Assembly (NCBI GenBank): GCA_034359265.1
Contig: CP136893.1
Location: 45,085,501 to 45,149,500 of the forward strand
From: Canna indica
Taxonomy: Eukaryota > Streptophyta > Magnoliopsida > Zingiberales > Cannaceae
DNA: 64,000 bases
Reading direction: 5' to 3'
The notes under the pieces were generated by a model, which was not told the origin of the DNA, ran no database searches, and worked only from the letters and a program-made list of their open reading frames with translations. Shown here piece after piece: positions 10,536 to 22,456 of the stretch. The position numbers and the translations under genes are program-made. Position 1 is the stretch's first letter; each line of letters begins with the position of its first letter.

Positions 10536-11029
10536 TGTTGTCAATCTTGGTCTTAATCTTGGTTTTGATGATAACAAACATTGAACTAATGATTTCATGA
10601 AGAATTATTTTCAGGTTCGATATCAGTTAGCACTAGATGTCCACGATCGGAAATATCGGAGAAATCGGAAGGACATTGGTCGACGTGTTCGGATTCATTG
10701 CGAAAATTTCTAGAAGTTCGATGTGTGCACCGAAGACATCTTGGACGAGTCGAGAGAACATGTAAAACAACTGAAAAGCTCTCTACGTTGACGCACGCTG
10801 AAGACCAAAACCTGGAAACGAAGAACACAAAGAAAAATCCGCAAAAAACCTGATTTCCCAAGTTCGGTCACACATTCGGTCGATCGAACTGTGCCCAAAA
10901 GTAGCAGAAGGCATTCGGTCGCTCGGTTAGTCGATCGACGATCGACTGGCAAGAGATCGGGCATCGCCAACGGGCAAAAAAATGCCCGTTGACGAGCCTT
11001 GATGTTTGGGGGGTTATAAATACCCATCC
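10536..11029 (+). repeat. D1 3' LTR, 5' part, with TATA box
   Basis: Starts TGTTGTCAATCTTGG, continues TTTTGATGATAACAAAC and GATCGG, and matches the LTR at 52066-53612 reversed. It contains CGGTCGATCG-type palindromes at about 10870-10950 and a TATA box GGTTATAAATACCC at about 11012, and is then cut by LTR A at 11030. Confidence 0.75.
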
Positions 11030-11326
11030 TATAATACTTGAGTTTCCTAATATAAAAATTTCATGGTGCAACCCATCGAGTTGGGAACTAGCTGGGCCGA
11101 GTTGCAAGATCGCCACGAGTAGCAGGTATAATTAATTTAAATTATAACCTATTGCTGGCAATTGGGGGATGAGGGTATTGGTTGACTCAAGTTGGGTTGA
11201 GATCAGGTTTGCTGATCGAGTTAGGACTAGATCCGGGTTAGGTGGAGTCGAATGAGGGGACTTAAGCGAGTAGGGGGTATTCTAGTCAAAAGATGATGGG
11301 GGATAAAACCCCTCACCCAAGCCACT

Positions 11327-11352
11327 GTGCGGCTCAAAGAGGAGAGCCACAC
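11327..11352 (+). promoter_or_regulatory. Leader hairpin of gypsy A LTR
   Basis: GTGCGGCTC and GAGCCACAC, 9-bp stem with one C-A mismatch and an 8-base loop, some 20 bp after GGATAAAACCCC. Confidence 0.65.
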
Positions 11353-11820
11353 GCAGCCCAAGGTAAAGGGGAGGGAGATCATGATCGGCGCCGAGCTCGC
11401 GTCGACGCCCGAGGGAATCAAGATTCATCTTCATCGAGCCCACCTATTGATCCGATCGAGGTGAGTGGTTGGTTTATTTGTGAGGGGAGGCGGGTGGCCG
11501 AACCTAGCAAGCTTTGGAATCGAGTTTTTACGCTAGTTGTCTTGTCGATCGATGTGGTTTTCTCATGTTTGGGTTTTAGATGATTCGTATAATATGTGAT
11601 CTTGTAGTTTAGATCATATTTTATGTGTTTTATAGGTTGGCCGAATAGAGGAAAAAGGGGAAAGGTCATGCCGAAAATTTCCCCAATTTCCTCGATTGTC
11701 TTTTAACTCATGGATTGCCTTATTTTCGTTAAATGTTAGATCTCTAGATTGATGCTTAGGTTTGGTTGTTGCAAGCATGTCCGTCTTCCCTAAAGGGCTC
11801 GACCGAGCAAGGTGTTACCC

Positions 11821-12790
11821 CCGATTGTTCCTGGATAGGATTGTGGCATATCATGGTACCCCGGTGATGATTATATCCGACCGCGGTACCCAGTTCATAA
11901 CCCGATTTTGGCTGTCCTTCCAAGAAGCCTTGGGTACCCAGGTGCATTTCAGCACAGCTTTCCTTCCGCAGACTGACGGGCAGTCAGAGAGGACCATCCA
12001 AACTTTGGAGGACATGCTGAGAGCATGCATCCTGGATATGGCCGACGGCTAGGAGAGGCACCTACCGCTGATAGAGTTCGTCTACAACAATAACTATCAC
12101 AGTAGCATTGACATGGCTCCTTTTGAGGCTTTGTATGGATGGCGGTGTAGGTCTCCAGTGGGCTAGTTTGAGGCAGGGGAATCACTCATGGTGGGCCCCG
12201 ATCTGGTTGAGGAAGCGGTAGAGAAAGTAAATGCCAGAAAGGAAAGATTACTAGCAGCTCAGAGTCGACATAAAATGTATGCCGATAAGAAGGCCAGGGA
12301 ATTCTAATTTGTAGAGGGTGACTTAGTCTTTCTGAAGGTCTCTTCTATGAAAGGGGTGGTCCAGTTTGGGAAGAAGGGGAAGCTGAGCCCTAGATACATT
12401 GGGTCTTTTCCCGTTCTCATGCGGAGGGGTGAGGTGGCCTATGAGCTGGCATTGCTTCCTAGCCTGAGCAGAATGCACCCAGTCTTCCATGTATCCATGT
12501 TACGGAAGTATGTAAAAGATGATTCGCATGTGATCGAGCCCTCTTCTATCGAGGTAGATTCGGCCATCTCATTCGAGGAAAGGCCGGTAGAGATTCTTGA
12601 TCGCCAAATCAGGAAGCTAAGGTCCAAAGAAATTCCCCTGGTAAAGGTCTGTTGGGAGCACCATTCCGGGCAAGAGGCCACATGGGAGGTAGAGCAGGAC
12701 ATGAGAGAGCGCTACCCTTCCTTGTTCGAGGAGCCGGTAAGTCTTTATTATTCCAGTAAATTCGAGGACGAATTTCCCTTAAGGGGGGAA
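11821..12790 (+). pseudogene. Gypsy B integrase C-terminal half and chromodomain
   Basis: Chromovirus integrase. Seen: RIVAYHG, the second catalytic Asp in ISDRGTQF (Asp near 11879), [15 protein letters not shown] sequence with the catalytic Glu retained (about 11990), and EDMLRACILDMADG followed by TAG in place of Trp. Then comes the GPY/F-type stretch SPRYIGSFPVL, VHPVFHVSML with one change, and a C-terminal chromodomain (ERPVEILDRQIRKLRSKEI, then WEHHSGQEATWEVEQDM). Several stops, and a Gly-to-Asp change in [10 protein letters not shown], show decay. The type is Tekay/Del-like. Confidence 0.8.
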
Positions 12791-12793
12791 GGT
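12776..12793 (+). other. Polypurine tract of the gypsy B fragment
   Basis: CTTAAGGGGGGAAGGT directly before the LTR start TGTAAGACCC at 12794; the plus-strand primer position. Confidence 0.75.
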
Positions 12794-14343
12794 TGTAAGA
12801 CCCGAAAAAATTTCCTAATATAAAAATCTATTTTGGTGTAGCGTACCGGACCCGAGGGTAGTCGAGTCGAGCCTCAGGATCGCCTCGAGTAAAAAGGTAT
12901 GACTCGACTAATGATTCATGGAATCTATTTGGGTGATTAACTTTCCTTTTATGAAATCATACCTTAAATTAAGTTAACTCGATTCATAATATGGGTTGAG
13001 TCGGAACCCAACTTGAGTTTGGGTTTAGTTGAGGATTGAGTGCGAGTTAAGTGAGTCAAGCGGCTTTCTTTGGTAAGCTAGATGAGGGATTAAAACCCTC
13101 ATCTTGCAGCCGTGCGGCTCATCCCTTGAGTCGCACAAGGCTGCCTAAGGGGAGAGAGGAAGAGGAGCAGGGTGAAAGCTTGGGGGGCTTGGATCGATCC
13201 GGGATTTCGTGTCGTCGCCGGGAAATTTCAAGTCGTCGTCGGAAAATTTCAAGACGTTCATAGCACTTATATGGAAACGTAGTTAGGAGACGATAACACT
13301 TTTGTGACTTATTGTATATTTTTGGAAACTTAGAACTCGTAGGTGTTCTCATCTTGAAAGGGCGACATAAATTATTGACCCTGTAGCCGGATTAAGGCTA
13401 GATACTGGCAAAGGCCCGAAGTGTATATATGGAAACCCTAGGATATTGATTGTGTGATGTGTTTGAGATGGTCCGCCGAGGAGCGTGGAGGTCGGAAATG
13501 ACCAATGCTCAGCTCGACCAGTATTGGGTCTTGAGGTGCGCCAGCGGGCCCGCTAGGTGCCAGACCCCAGTTGGGTGGGACTAGCTATCCTTACCCCAGA
13601 CGGTGTCCGAAGACTAGTGGACCATCCTAGTTGAGGGCTCGGGATTGTTTGATTACATGTTGAGATGATGTGGCCGATGGCCAGTATGATACTACCTGAT
13701 ATGGTAGGGATGGCTGTAGCCGGAATATTATTCTATGAGTAGGCCCAAGGGCCAGATGCCGAAGGCTTGATAAGTCGAGATGGCAGGTTATCATATTCGG
13801 TTGGTGCAAATGGACCCGTTGGAGGTCTGTAATCGCATTAGAAATAAACTTTACCTCCTTGTACATTTCCTTTGTTGCCTTATATGATATATATGCATGG
13901 TTGAGGCTTATGTGGATGTTCATTTGAGCCATTCACTGAGTCACAAGTGGACTCACAATTTATTCTTAATTTTGCAGAGCATGAGCATTGACTTGGCATG
14001 TCGACATGGTGCAGCTGGTGGGCGGGAGGCGGTGCCATATCTCGTAGCGGCATCCATGAGTCTTAGACTAGTGCTTTGTAGTGTTTGGTTTTGTTTCTGC
14101 ACTGACAGTTGCAATTGAAAAAGAATTGTAAAACTTGTTACTTGAACATTAAGTTATTTGATGTTGATGTTTCTACTTGTTTCGGAAAACATATAGATAA
14201 TGACTTCGAAAACCTTCTATAAAGTATGTTGAGATTTCTTTTACTCGATGTGTCTTGGCTTTCTTGGTGTAAGTGTAGACAGTAGGCTACAGGGTAAGAT
14301 GTAGGCCCTGGCCGGTCACACTACCCTCAGTTGGGGTGTGACA
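12794..14343 (+). repeat. Gypsy B 3' LTR with a 1-kb internal deletion
   Basis: TGTAAGACCC to GGGGTGTGACA, 1550 bp against 2538 bp for the LTR at 43970-46507. The deletion lies near 13250, where CAAGACG joins GTTCATAGCAC. It contains the leader hairpin GTGCGGCTCA/TTGAGTCGCAC at about 13113-13137. Confidence 0.8.
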
Positions 14344-15470
14344 CCTGCTCAAGTCGGCCGAGCAAGGGTAAGGGTGGAATTTCAAGTTTGATCGAATTAT
14401 TTATGCGATGTTTCATGTTGGGTTGTCTTGATTCAAACTTACATGCGTGGTATTAGAATGTAATTATGTTGTGAGATTGCCCGCTCATCATAGAATTTGT
14501 TAGTAGCTATAGATCTAGATCCTCATGTTTAAGGAAATGTTCTGGCTAGTGTATACATGGATAGGATTGGTATGGCATATGGATCAAAATAAATGTTTCA
14601 TTAATTTTAAGATATTATGCTCAATCGTTACTATGTATACTGCATGTTCCTTATTATTTTGCTTTTGAATTTATCCTCTTAAATTCGGCACTCATATGAT
14701 ATTTATTCTTGGCATGTGTTGTTGATAATGGTAGTCCACGTACTCATCTATGTTTGGCATGTTCTAATAACTTCAGAAAGAAAGGTTTCGGTACCTAGTT
14801 GAGACAATTAACTGAGAGACAAAGTACACTTGCTAGGTTCTAGACCTAGGGATAGTTAGTGGACATCAATATCCTAATAGTGTGACCCGAGGGGAGGGTT
14901 GAATATGGGCAACGCTCGGAAAGAAAAACACAGGGAAATTTGCAGAACCTGGTTTCAGTTATGGTTGAGATGGTCTATTGAAGAGTGTCATTAGCCGAAC
15001 GGCTACCACACGACTCAACGGTTTATAGGGTATTGAGATTGCACCAGTGGGCCCTCTAGGTGTTAGACCCGAGTGGCGGAGGGTCTTGAGATTCCGTCAG
15101 TGGGCCACACTGACGATAGACCCAAGTTGAGTGGGACTAGCTATCCCTAACCCGGAGGATTTCTGAGGCTAGTGGCCATCCTAGTCGACAGATCTGTGAC
15201 ATGAATGTGTAGCATGAAATGCCCTTATGGGATGGTTTTGGTGGCCGACCGGCCTGGTTTTGTAGAGAGGAGCACCGAACCTTCCACATCTTTTAGGCCA
15301 TTAGTGGTCGAGCTACAGTGGAATTGTTAAGGGCCGAAGAGGCCGATTTGCTTATCGTTATGACTTGCCAAATTGGTTAACTACTATGGTGTGATCAATT
15401 TATAATTCCTTATTTGTATCATATCTTTGCATATGTTATCTTGCCGAGGATATATGTGGAGGTTCGGAAG

Positions 15471-15475
15471 AATCG
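15471..15475. repeat. Target site duplication AATCG, left copy of A2
   Basis: AATCG before TGTCACGCCCC; repeated at 22157-22161 after GTATTACA. The interrupted LTR A reads through when A2 and one copy are ignored. Confidence 0.9.
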
Positions 15476-17785
15476 TGTCACGCCCCAACTCAGGGTTCGA
15501 GTGACCGGCCAGGCTACGTGTCGGTACCCCGAAGCCTATCCTATGCACTGACCATCAACTCATAAAGCACAACCAAATTGACATGGAAATCATAAACAAA
15601 AGCAATGGTACCATACTTTATTAGTTGTTTGAAAACAGATTAACCAAACCAAGTTCGAAAACATCACAAGTTTTTAAAGAAACATCTAAAGGTTTTCAAG
15701 AAGACATCTCAAGGTTTTACAGAACCAACTCAGTGCATACACACGACTCTACTCAAACACGACTACGACTATAGAGCTGCCAGCTACGAGATCTGCTCCC
15801 ACGTCTGCCCTCCAATCGCACCATGCCACCAAGCGGTACCTCACTGGTCGAGCTTTGCAAAACAACAATAAATAAACCATGAGTTCACGAGGAACTCAGT
15901 GAGCGGTTCTTCCGAACCTCCACTTAAATCCTCGGCAAGATAACATATGCAAAGATACGATACATATAAGGAATTACAAATTGATCACGCCATAGTAGTT
16001 AGCCAGTTTGCCAAGTCATAAGGATAAGTAAACTGGCCTCCTCGGCCCTTAACAATTCCACTGTAGCTAAAAGATGTGGAAGGTTTGGTGCTCCCCTCTA
16101 CAAAACCAGGCCGGTCGGCCACCAAAACCAGCCCATAAGGGAATTTCATACTAGACATTCATGTCACGGATTTGTCGACTAGGATGGCCACTAGCCTCAG
16201 AAATCCTCCAGGTTAGGGATAGCTAGTCCCACCCAACTCAGGTCTACCGTCAGTGTGGCCCACTAACGGAATCTCAAGACCCTCCGCCACTCGAGTCTAA
16301 CACCTAGCGGGCTCGCTGGTGCAATGTCAAGACCCCATAAACTGACTGAGTTGTGTGGTAGCCGTTCGGCAAATGACACTCCTCAGTAGACCATCTTAAT
16401 CACAACCGAAACCAGGTTGTGGAAATTTCCCTGTGTTTTGCTTTCCGGGCATTGCCCATATCCGACCCTCCCCACGGGTCGCACTATTAGGATATTGATG
16501 TCCACTAACTATCCCTAAGTGTAGAACCTAGCAAGTGTACTTTATCTCTCAGATAATTGTCACAACTAGGTACCGAAAACTTTCTTTCTGAAGTTATTAG
16601 AACTTGCCAAACATTGATTTAGCTATAATTGCATCGCACGTAGGCGTTGATACCACAAATGGCGTTGATGAACACTTCGTAGTCTCAAAAAATTGATTTA
16701 GCTATAGTTGCATCGCACGTAGGCGTTCATACCACAAATGACCCTTCGAGGAAATTGGGGAAAATTTTGGCATGACCTATAAATGATACCACTAGCAAGA
16801 ACATTTCCTTAAACATGAGGATCTAGATCTATAGCTACTAACAAATTCTTTGATGAGCGGGCAATCTCACAACATAATTACAATCTAATACCATGCATGT
16901 AAGTACAAATCAAGACAATCCAACAAGAAACCTCGCATAAATAATTCGATCAAACTTGAAATTCTACCTTACCCTTGCTCGGCCGACTTGAGCAGGGTAA
17001 CACTTTGCTCGGCCGAGCCCATTAGGGAAGATGGGCATGCTTGCGACAACCAAACCTAAGCATCAATCTAGAGATCGAACATTTAACGAAAATAAAGCGA
17101 TCCATGAGTTAAAAGACGATCGAGTAAATTGGGGAAAATTTTGGCATGACCTTTCCCCTTTTTCCTCTATTCGGCCAACCCATAAAACACATAAAATACG
17201 ATCTAAACTACAAGATCACAGTTATACGAATCATCTAAAACCCAAACACGAGAAAACCACATCGATCGACAAGACAACTCGTGTAAAAACTCGATTTCAA
17301 AGCTTACTAGGTTCGGCCACCCGCGTCCCCTCACAAACAAACCAACCACATACCTCGATCGGATTAATAGGTAGGCTCAATGAAGATGAATCCCGATTCC
17401 CTTGGGCGTCGATGCGAGCTCATCGCCGAACATGATCTCCCTCCCCTTCACCTTGGGCTGCGTGCGACACTCCTCTTTGAGCCGCACGGTGGCTTGGGTG
17501 AGGGGTTTTATCCCCCCTTCATCTCTTGACTAGAATACCCCCTACTCACTTAAGCCCCCTCATTCGACTCCACCTAACCCGGATCGAGTCCTGACTCAAT
17601 CCGCGAACCCGTTCTCAATCCAACTTGAGTCAATCAATACCCTCATCCCCCAATTGCCAACAATAGGTTATAATTTAAATTAATTATACCTGCTACTCGT
17701 GGCGATCTTGCGACTCTGCCTAGCTAGTCCCCGACGCGATGGGCTGCACCACAAAATTTTTATATTAGGAAACCTGGGTATTACA
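15476..17785 (-). repeat. A2 3' LTR (2310 bp), containing captured protease sequence
   Basis: Minus-strand start TGTAATACCC at 17785 and end GGGGCGTGACA at 15476. Compared with LTR A at 14344-15475, the segment around 16617-16790 is replaced by two tandem copies of about 70 bp of protease code (reading PFVVSTPTCDAIIAKS) plus a duplicated LTR piece GGAAATTGGGGAAAATTTTG. The leader hairpin region is at about 17462-17487. Confidence 0.8.
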
Positions 17786-17802
17786 ACCTTCCCCCCTTAA
17801 GG
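17786..17802 (-). other. Polypurine tract of A2
   Basis: Minus strand TTAAGGGGGGAAGGT immediately before the LTR start; same as in gypsy B. Confidence 0.75.
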
Positions 17803-17849
17803 GAAATTCATCCTCAAATTTTGTAGAATCATACGGACTTACCAGTTCT

Positions 17850-20800
17850 TCGAATAGAGAAGGGTTGCGTTCCCTCATGTCCTGCTCTACTTCCCAAGTA
17901 GCTTTCTGCCCAGTGTGATGTTCCCACCTAACTTTCAACAAGGGAATTTCCTTGGATCTCAGCTTCCTGATCTATCGGTCTAGTATCTCCACTCGCCTCT
18001 CCTCATATGAGACCTCAGTGTCCACTTCAACCGCAATCGGCTCGATCACGTGGGACTCATCTCTCACATATCTCCGAAGCATTGACCCATGAAAAACTGG
18101 GTGAACTCTGCTAAGGCTAAGAGGTAAAGCCAGCTCGTAAACCACCGCGCCTCTTCGCTTGAGAATAGGGAAAGGCCCAATGAACCTAGGGCTCAATTTT
18201 CCTTTCTTCCCATACCGGACTACCCCTTTCATGGGGGAAACCTTTAGGAACACCAAGTCGCCCTCAGCAAACTCCAACTCTCTGGCTTTCTTATCAGCAT
18301 ACATTTTTTGGCGACTATGAGCCGCCAACAACCTTTCCTTTACAGCTGTACCTTCTTCACTGCCTCCTTGATCAAGTCAGGACCTACCATGAGAGTCTGT
18401 CCTGCCTCAAACCAGCCCACAAGAGATCTACACTACCGCCCATACAAGGCCTCGAAAGGAGCCATTCCAATGCTACTGTGATAGCTCTTGTTGTAGGCGA
18501 ACTCAATCAACGGTAGGTGTTTCTCCCAACCGCCTGCTAGGCCCAGAACGCAGGCTCTCAGCATATCCTCCAAAGTTTGGATGGTTCTCTTAGACTGTCC
18601 GTCTGTCTGTGGATGGAAAGTCGTACTAAACCGTACTTGAGTACCCAAGGCTTCTTGGAAGGACTGCTAAAATTGGGCTGTGAACTGGGTACCTTGATCT
18701 GATATGATCATCACTACGGTACCGTGATAAGACACAATCCTATCTAGAAATAGTCTGGTGTATTGCTCCACAAAAAAAGTCATTTTCACCAGAATGAAGT
18801 GTGCGGTCTTAGTTAACCGATCCACCACCACCCAAATGGAATCAATACGTCCTCTTGACCTAGGCAACCCGATCACTAGGTCCATGGTGATTTTCTCCCA
18901 CTTCCACTCGGTGACCTCGAGGTTCTGCAGCAGCCCTGCGGGCTTCAGGTGTTCGATCTTCACCTGCTGGCAGACCCGACACTTGGATACAAACTCTGTT
19001 ACCTCTCTCTTCATGTCGTTCCACCAGTAGTGTCGCCTTAAGTCTCGGTACATTTTGGTGGCTCCCTGGTGCATCGTGTAAGTGGAACGGTAAGCCATTT
19101 CCAAAACCTGTCGGCGTACCTCTGCCATATCAGGCACCACGATTTGGTCTTTGAACCTTAGAACACCCTCTGAGTCGACCCTGAACCCATCATCAGCGTC
19201 ACCTCTACGGACCAGATCCCTTGTCAGAGAACAAAATACGTCCTCCTACTACGCGGCACGCAACATGTCCACCAAGGTGGATTGTACCCGCAGGTGTGCC
19301 ACCAGGGTACCTAAAGCCAACACGATCAGGGTTGCTCCCCCATCCAGGCACAGCGCTAGCTCTCGAGCTAGGGACCTTCTCTTGATTTCCAAATGAGCCA
19401 AACTGCCCATGGATTTTCTGCTTAAAGCATCTGCTACTATATTTGCCTTCCCCGGATGATACATAATAGTGCAGTCATAATCCTTTAGGAGCTCCAGCCA
19501 CCTCCTCTATCTGAGGTTCAGCTCTTTTTGGGTAAGCAAGTACTGGAGACTCTTGTGATCTGTATAGATCTCACAAGTCTCCCCGTACAGGTAATGACGC
19601 TAGAGCTTTAGTGCAAAAACCACCGCTGCTAGCTCTAAGTCGTGCGTCGAGTAGTTCTTTTCAAGAACCTTCAGCTGGCAAGACACATAGGCTATGACTC
19701 TGCCAAACTGCATCAGAACGCAGCCTAAGCCAACCCGAGAGGCATCACAGTAGACTATAAATCCTCCTGAGCCGGAAGGTACGGCCAACACGGGTGCCGA
19801 CGTCAAGCATTCCTTGAGCTTCTGAAAGGTCGCCTCGCACTTGTCGTCCCAAACAAATCTGACCTTTTTCTTAGTCAACCGAGTCAAAGGGGCTGCAATC
19901 CTGGAGAAGTTTTCTACAAACTTTCGGTAGTACCCGGCCAACCCAAGAAAGCTGCGGATCTCAGTCACGCTGGTTGGCCATCTCCAGTTCTGCACTGCCT
20001 CCACCTTTGTAGGATCTACTCTTATCCCTTCCTTGGACATTACATGGCCCAGGAACCCTACACTTTCTAACCAGAATTCAGCGAACAATCGGTGCTCTCT
20101 GATGGTTTCTAGGACCATCCTCAAGTGTTCAGAGTGCTCCTCCTCACTCTTGGAGTATACCAAGATGTCATCAATGAAGACGATCACATAATTGTCCAGG
20201 TACTCCTTAAACACCCTGTTCATCAGGTCCATGAAAGCAGCAAGTGCATTGGTTAGACCAAAAGACATCTCTAGGAACTCGTAGTGGCCATAGCGAGTCC
20301 TGAAGGAAGTCTTAGGCACATCGCAGTCCCGGATTCTTAGCTGTTGGTATCCAGACCTCTAGTCTATCTTGGAAAACCATTGTGCCCCCTGCAGTTGGTT
20401 AAACAAATCATCTATCCTCGATAGGGGGTAACAATTTTTGATTGTCACTTTATTCAGCTGCCTATAGTCGATGCACATGCGCATAGACCCATCCTTCTTC
20501 TTCACGAAGAGCATTGGAGCACCCCAAGGTGACACGCTGCGCCGGATGAAGCTCAGGTCTAGTATTTCTTGCAATTGCACTTTTAACTCCCTGAGTTCGG
20601 CCGGCGCCATCCTGTAGGGTGGGATGGAGATCGGCTTCACCCTGGGGTGCAAATCAATGCAGAAATCAACCTCTCTATTGGGCACCAATCCCAGCAACTG
20701 CTCGGGAAACACATCGGAGAACTCGCAGACTACCTGAGTTCCACCGACATCCCCTGCCACGCCCTCCTTTTCCGCAGCCACGGATACGAAGGCCAGGAAG

Positions 20801-21120
20801 GACTGGCAGCCGCCTTAAAGCAATTTGTGAGCTTTAAGGGTTGAGATGACCCCAATCAGCTCACTCCTTCCTTCTCCTTGGAGGGTGAATTGCGGCAACC
20901 CGAGCTTGCTGAACATGACTGTCTTAGCCCTATAATCCAACAACGCAAAGTGCTCAGCCAACCAATCCATGCCGAGAATGACGTCGAGTTCAAGCATTGG
21001 CAGGAGTGTCAAATCCGCCCTCAATGCATGGCCGTAGATGAGCACTTCGCAGTCTTGAAAATTTGATTTAGCTATAATTGCATCGCACATAGGCATTGAT
21101 ACCACAAATGGCCCATTGAG
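17850..21120 (-). pseudogene. A2 pol: protease, reverse transcriptase, RNase H, integrase, chromodomain
   Basis: Nearly all in one minus frame, broken by about six in-frame stops and one late frame change near 18400. Protease C-part: LELDVILGMDWLAEH (about 20970). [52 protein letters not shown] and the catalytic [10 protein letters not shown] (about 20160). RNase [17 protein letters not shown] and [13 protein letters not shown]. Integrase: zinc region with CRVCQQVK, first Asp in MDLVIGLPRS, second in IISDQGTQF. The catalytic Glu position reads QSKRT (about 18593), so Glu is replaced by Lys. The chromodomain follows near 17990-17880. The protease N-part begins inside LTR-derived sequence, and gag is absent. 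Dead. Confidence 0.85.
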
Positions 21121-22156
21121 GAAATTGGGGAAAATTTTGGCATGACCTATAAATGATACCACTAGCAAGAACATTTCCTTAAACATGAGGATCTAGATCT
21201 ATAGCTACTAACAAGTTCTTTGATGAGCGGGCAATCTCACAACATAATTACAATCTAATACCATGCATGTAAGTAGGAATCAAGACAATCCAACATGAAA
21301 CCTCGCATAAATAATTCGATCAAACTTGAAAGTCCACCCTTACCCTTGCTCGGCCGACTTGAGCAGGGTAACACCTTGCTCGGCCGAGCCCATTAGGGAA
21401 GATGGGCATGCATCCGACAACCAAACCTAAGCATCAATCTAGAGATCTAACATTTAACGAAAATAAGGCGATCCATGAGTTAAAAGACGATCGAGTAAAT
21501 TGGGGAAAATTTTGCCATGACCTTTCCCCTTTTTCCACTATTTGGCCAACCCATAAAACACATAAAATACGGTCTAAACTACAAGATCACACTTATACGA
21601 ATCATCTAAAACCCAAACACGAGAAAACCACATCGATCGACTAGACAACTCACGTAAAAACTTGATTTCAAAGTTTACTAGGTTCGGCCACCCACCTCCC
21701 CTCACAAACAAACCAACCACTCACCTTGATCTGATCAATAGGTGGGATCGATGAAGACGAATCCCGATTCCCTCGGGCGTCGACGCGAGCTCGGTGCCAA
21801 ACACGATCTCCCTCCCCTTCACCTTGGGCTGCGTGCTGCTCTCCTCTTTGAGCTGCACGGTGGCTTGGGTGAGGGGTTTTATCCCCCCTTCATCATTTGA
21901 CTAGAATACCCCCTACTCACTTAAGTCCCCTCATTTGACTCCACCTAACTCGGATCGAGTCTTGACTCAATCTGCGAACCCGATCTCAACCCAACTTGAG
22001 TCGACCAATACCCTCATCCCCCAATTGCTAGCAATAGTTTATAATTTAAATTAATTATACCTGCTACTCATGGCGATCTTGCGACTCAGCTCGGCTAGTT
22101 CTCGACTCGATGGGCTGCATCATGAAATTTTTATATTAGGAAACCCGAGTATTACA
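21121..22156 (-). repeat. A2 5' LTR, 5' part only
   Basis: Minus-strand start TGTAATACTCGGGTTTCC at 22156. About 1040 bp closely match 16747-17785, then the sequence switches directly into protease at about 21120. The leader hairpin region is at about 21837-21862. Confidence 0.8.
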
Positions 22157-22161
22157 AATCG
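22157..22161. repeat. Target site duplication AATCG, right copy of A2
   Basis: Identical to 15471-15475; marks the end of the A2 insertion. Confidence 0.9.
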
Positions 22162-22348
22162 CTAACTGAGTTCCTCGCGAACTCATGATTTATTTATTAT
22201 TATTTTGTAGAGCTCGACCAGTGAGGTACGATTTGGTGGCATGGTGAGATTGGAGGGCAGATGTGGGTGCAGATCTCGTAGCTAGTAGCTCTATAGTCAT
22301 AGTCGTGTTTGAGTAGAGTCGTGTGTATGCACTAAGTTGGATGTTTCT

Positions 22349-22456
22349 TTAAAAACAATTCAAATGCAAAATTGAAGTATCAATATCTCAGTAACAAAGT
22401 CAATATAAATTAAACAAGTTCAATATCTCAGTAACAAAGTCAATATAAACAAAATC
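22349..22456 (-). repeat. Truncated 3' flank of CACTA-2 with a short tandem duplication
   Basis: CAATATCTCAGTAACAAAG followed by TCAATATAAA occurs twice (about 22378-22449). This is probable 3' untranslated DNA of TnpA. Junction with LTR A lies at about 22349. Confidence 0.6.

Larger units (their letters stand above)
7019..11029 (+). mobile_element. D1: family D gag-only LTR retrotransposon, 5'-truncated
   Basis: Order: truncated 5' LTR (to 7241), primer site, broken gag (7310-8567), about 2 kb of non-coding DNA, then the 3' LTR from 10536, which is interrupted at 11030 by gypsy LTR A. No protease, integrase, reverse transcriptase or RNase H is encoded, as in every family D copy here. The Gag is of Ty1/copia UBN2 type, so the machinery presumably came from a related copia element. 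The polypurine tract seen in D2 (53613-53630 region) is deleted here: sequence jumps from AAGGATGT into the LTR. Confidence 0.75.
11820..14343 (+). mobile_element. Gypsy B fragment: integrase 3' half, chromodomain, 3' LTR
   Basis: The left edge lies inside integrase and the right edge is a proper LTR end (GGGGTGTGACA). The 5' LTR, gag and most of pol are gone. It sits inside LTR A, whose sequence continues on both sides. A deletion from the flank into the element is the simplest explanation. Confidence 0.8.
15476..22156 (-). mobile_element. A2: rearranged Ty3/gypsy chromovirus without gag
   Basis: A complete insertion of 6681 bp with a perfect 5-bp duplication. On the minus strand: partial 5' LTR (22156 to about 21121), a direct jump into protease, then RT, RNase H, integrase and chromodomain, a polypurine tract, and a 2.3-kb 3' LTR. 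Primer site, gag and the rest of the 5' LTR are missing. The protease-LTR junction is also present inside the 3' LTR. Confidence 0.85.
11030..22348 (+). mobile_element. Gypsy LTR, family A, in three pieces (11030-11819, 14344-15475, 22157-22348)
   Basis: The first piece starts TATAATACTTGAGTTTCC (family start TGTAATACTCGAGTTTCC). It contains GGATAAAACCCC and the leader hairpin (11327-11352), and stops at GGTGTTACC (about 11819). The second piece resumes with CTGCTCAAGTCGGCC at 14345, the next bases in the intact order shown by the minus copy around 16990. The third resumes after A2 with GCTAACTGAGTTCCTC. The LTR breaks off at about 22348, so its own end and partner are lost. Confidence 0.8.
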
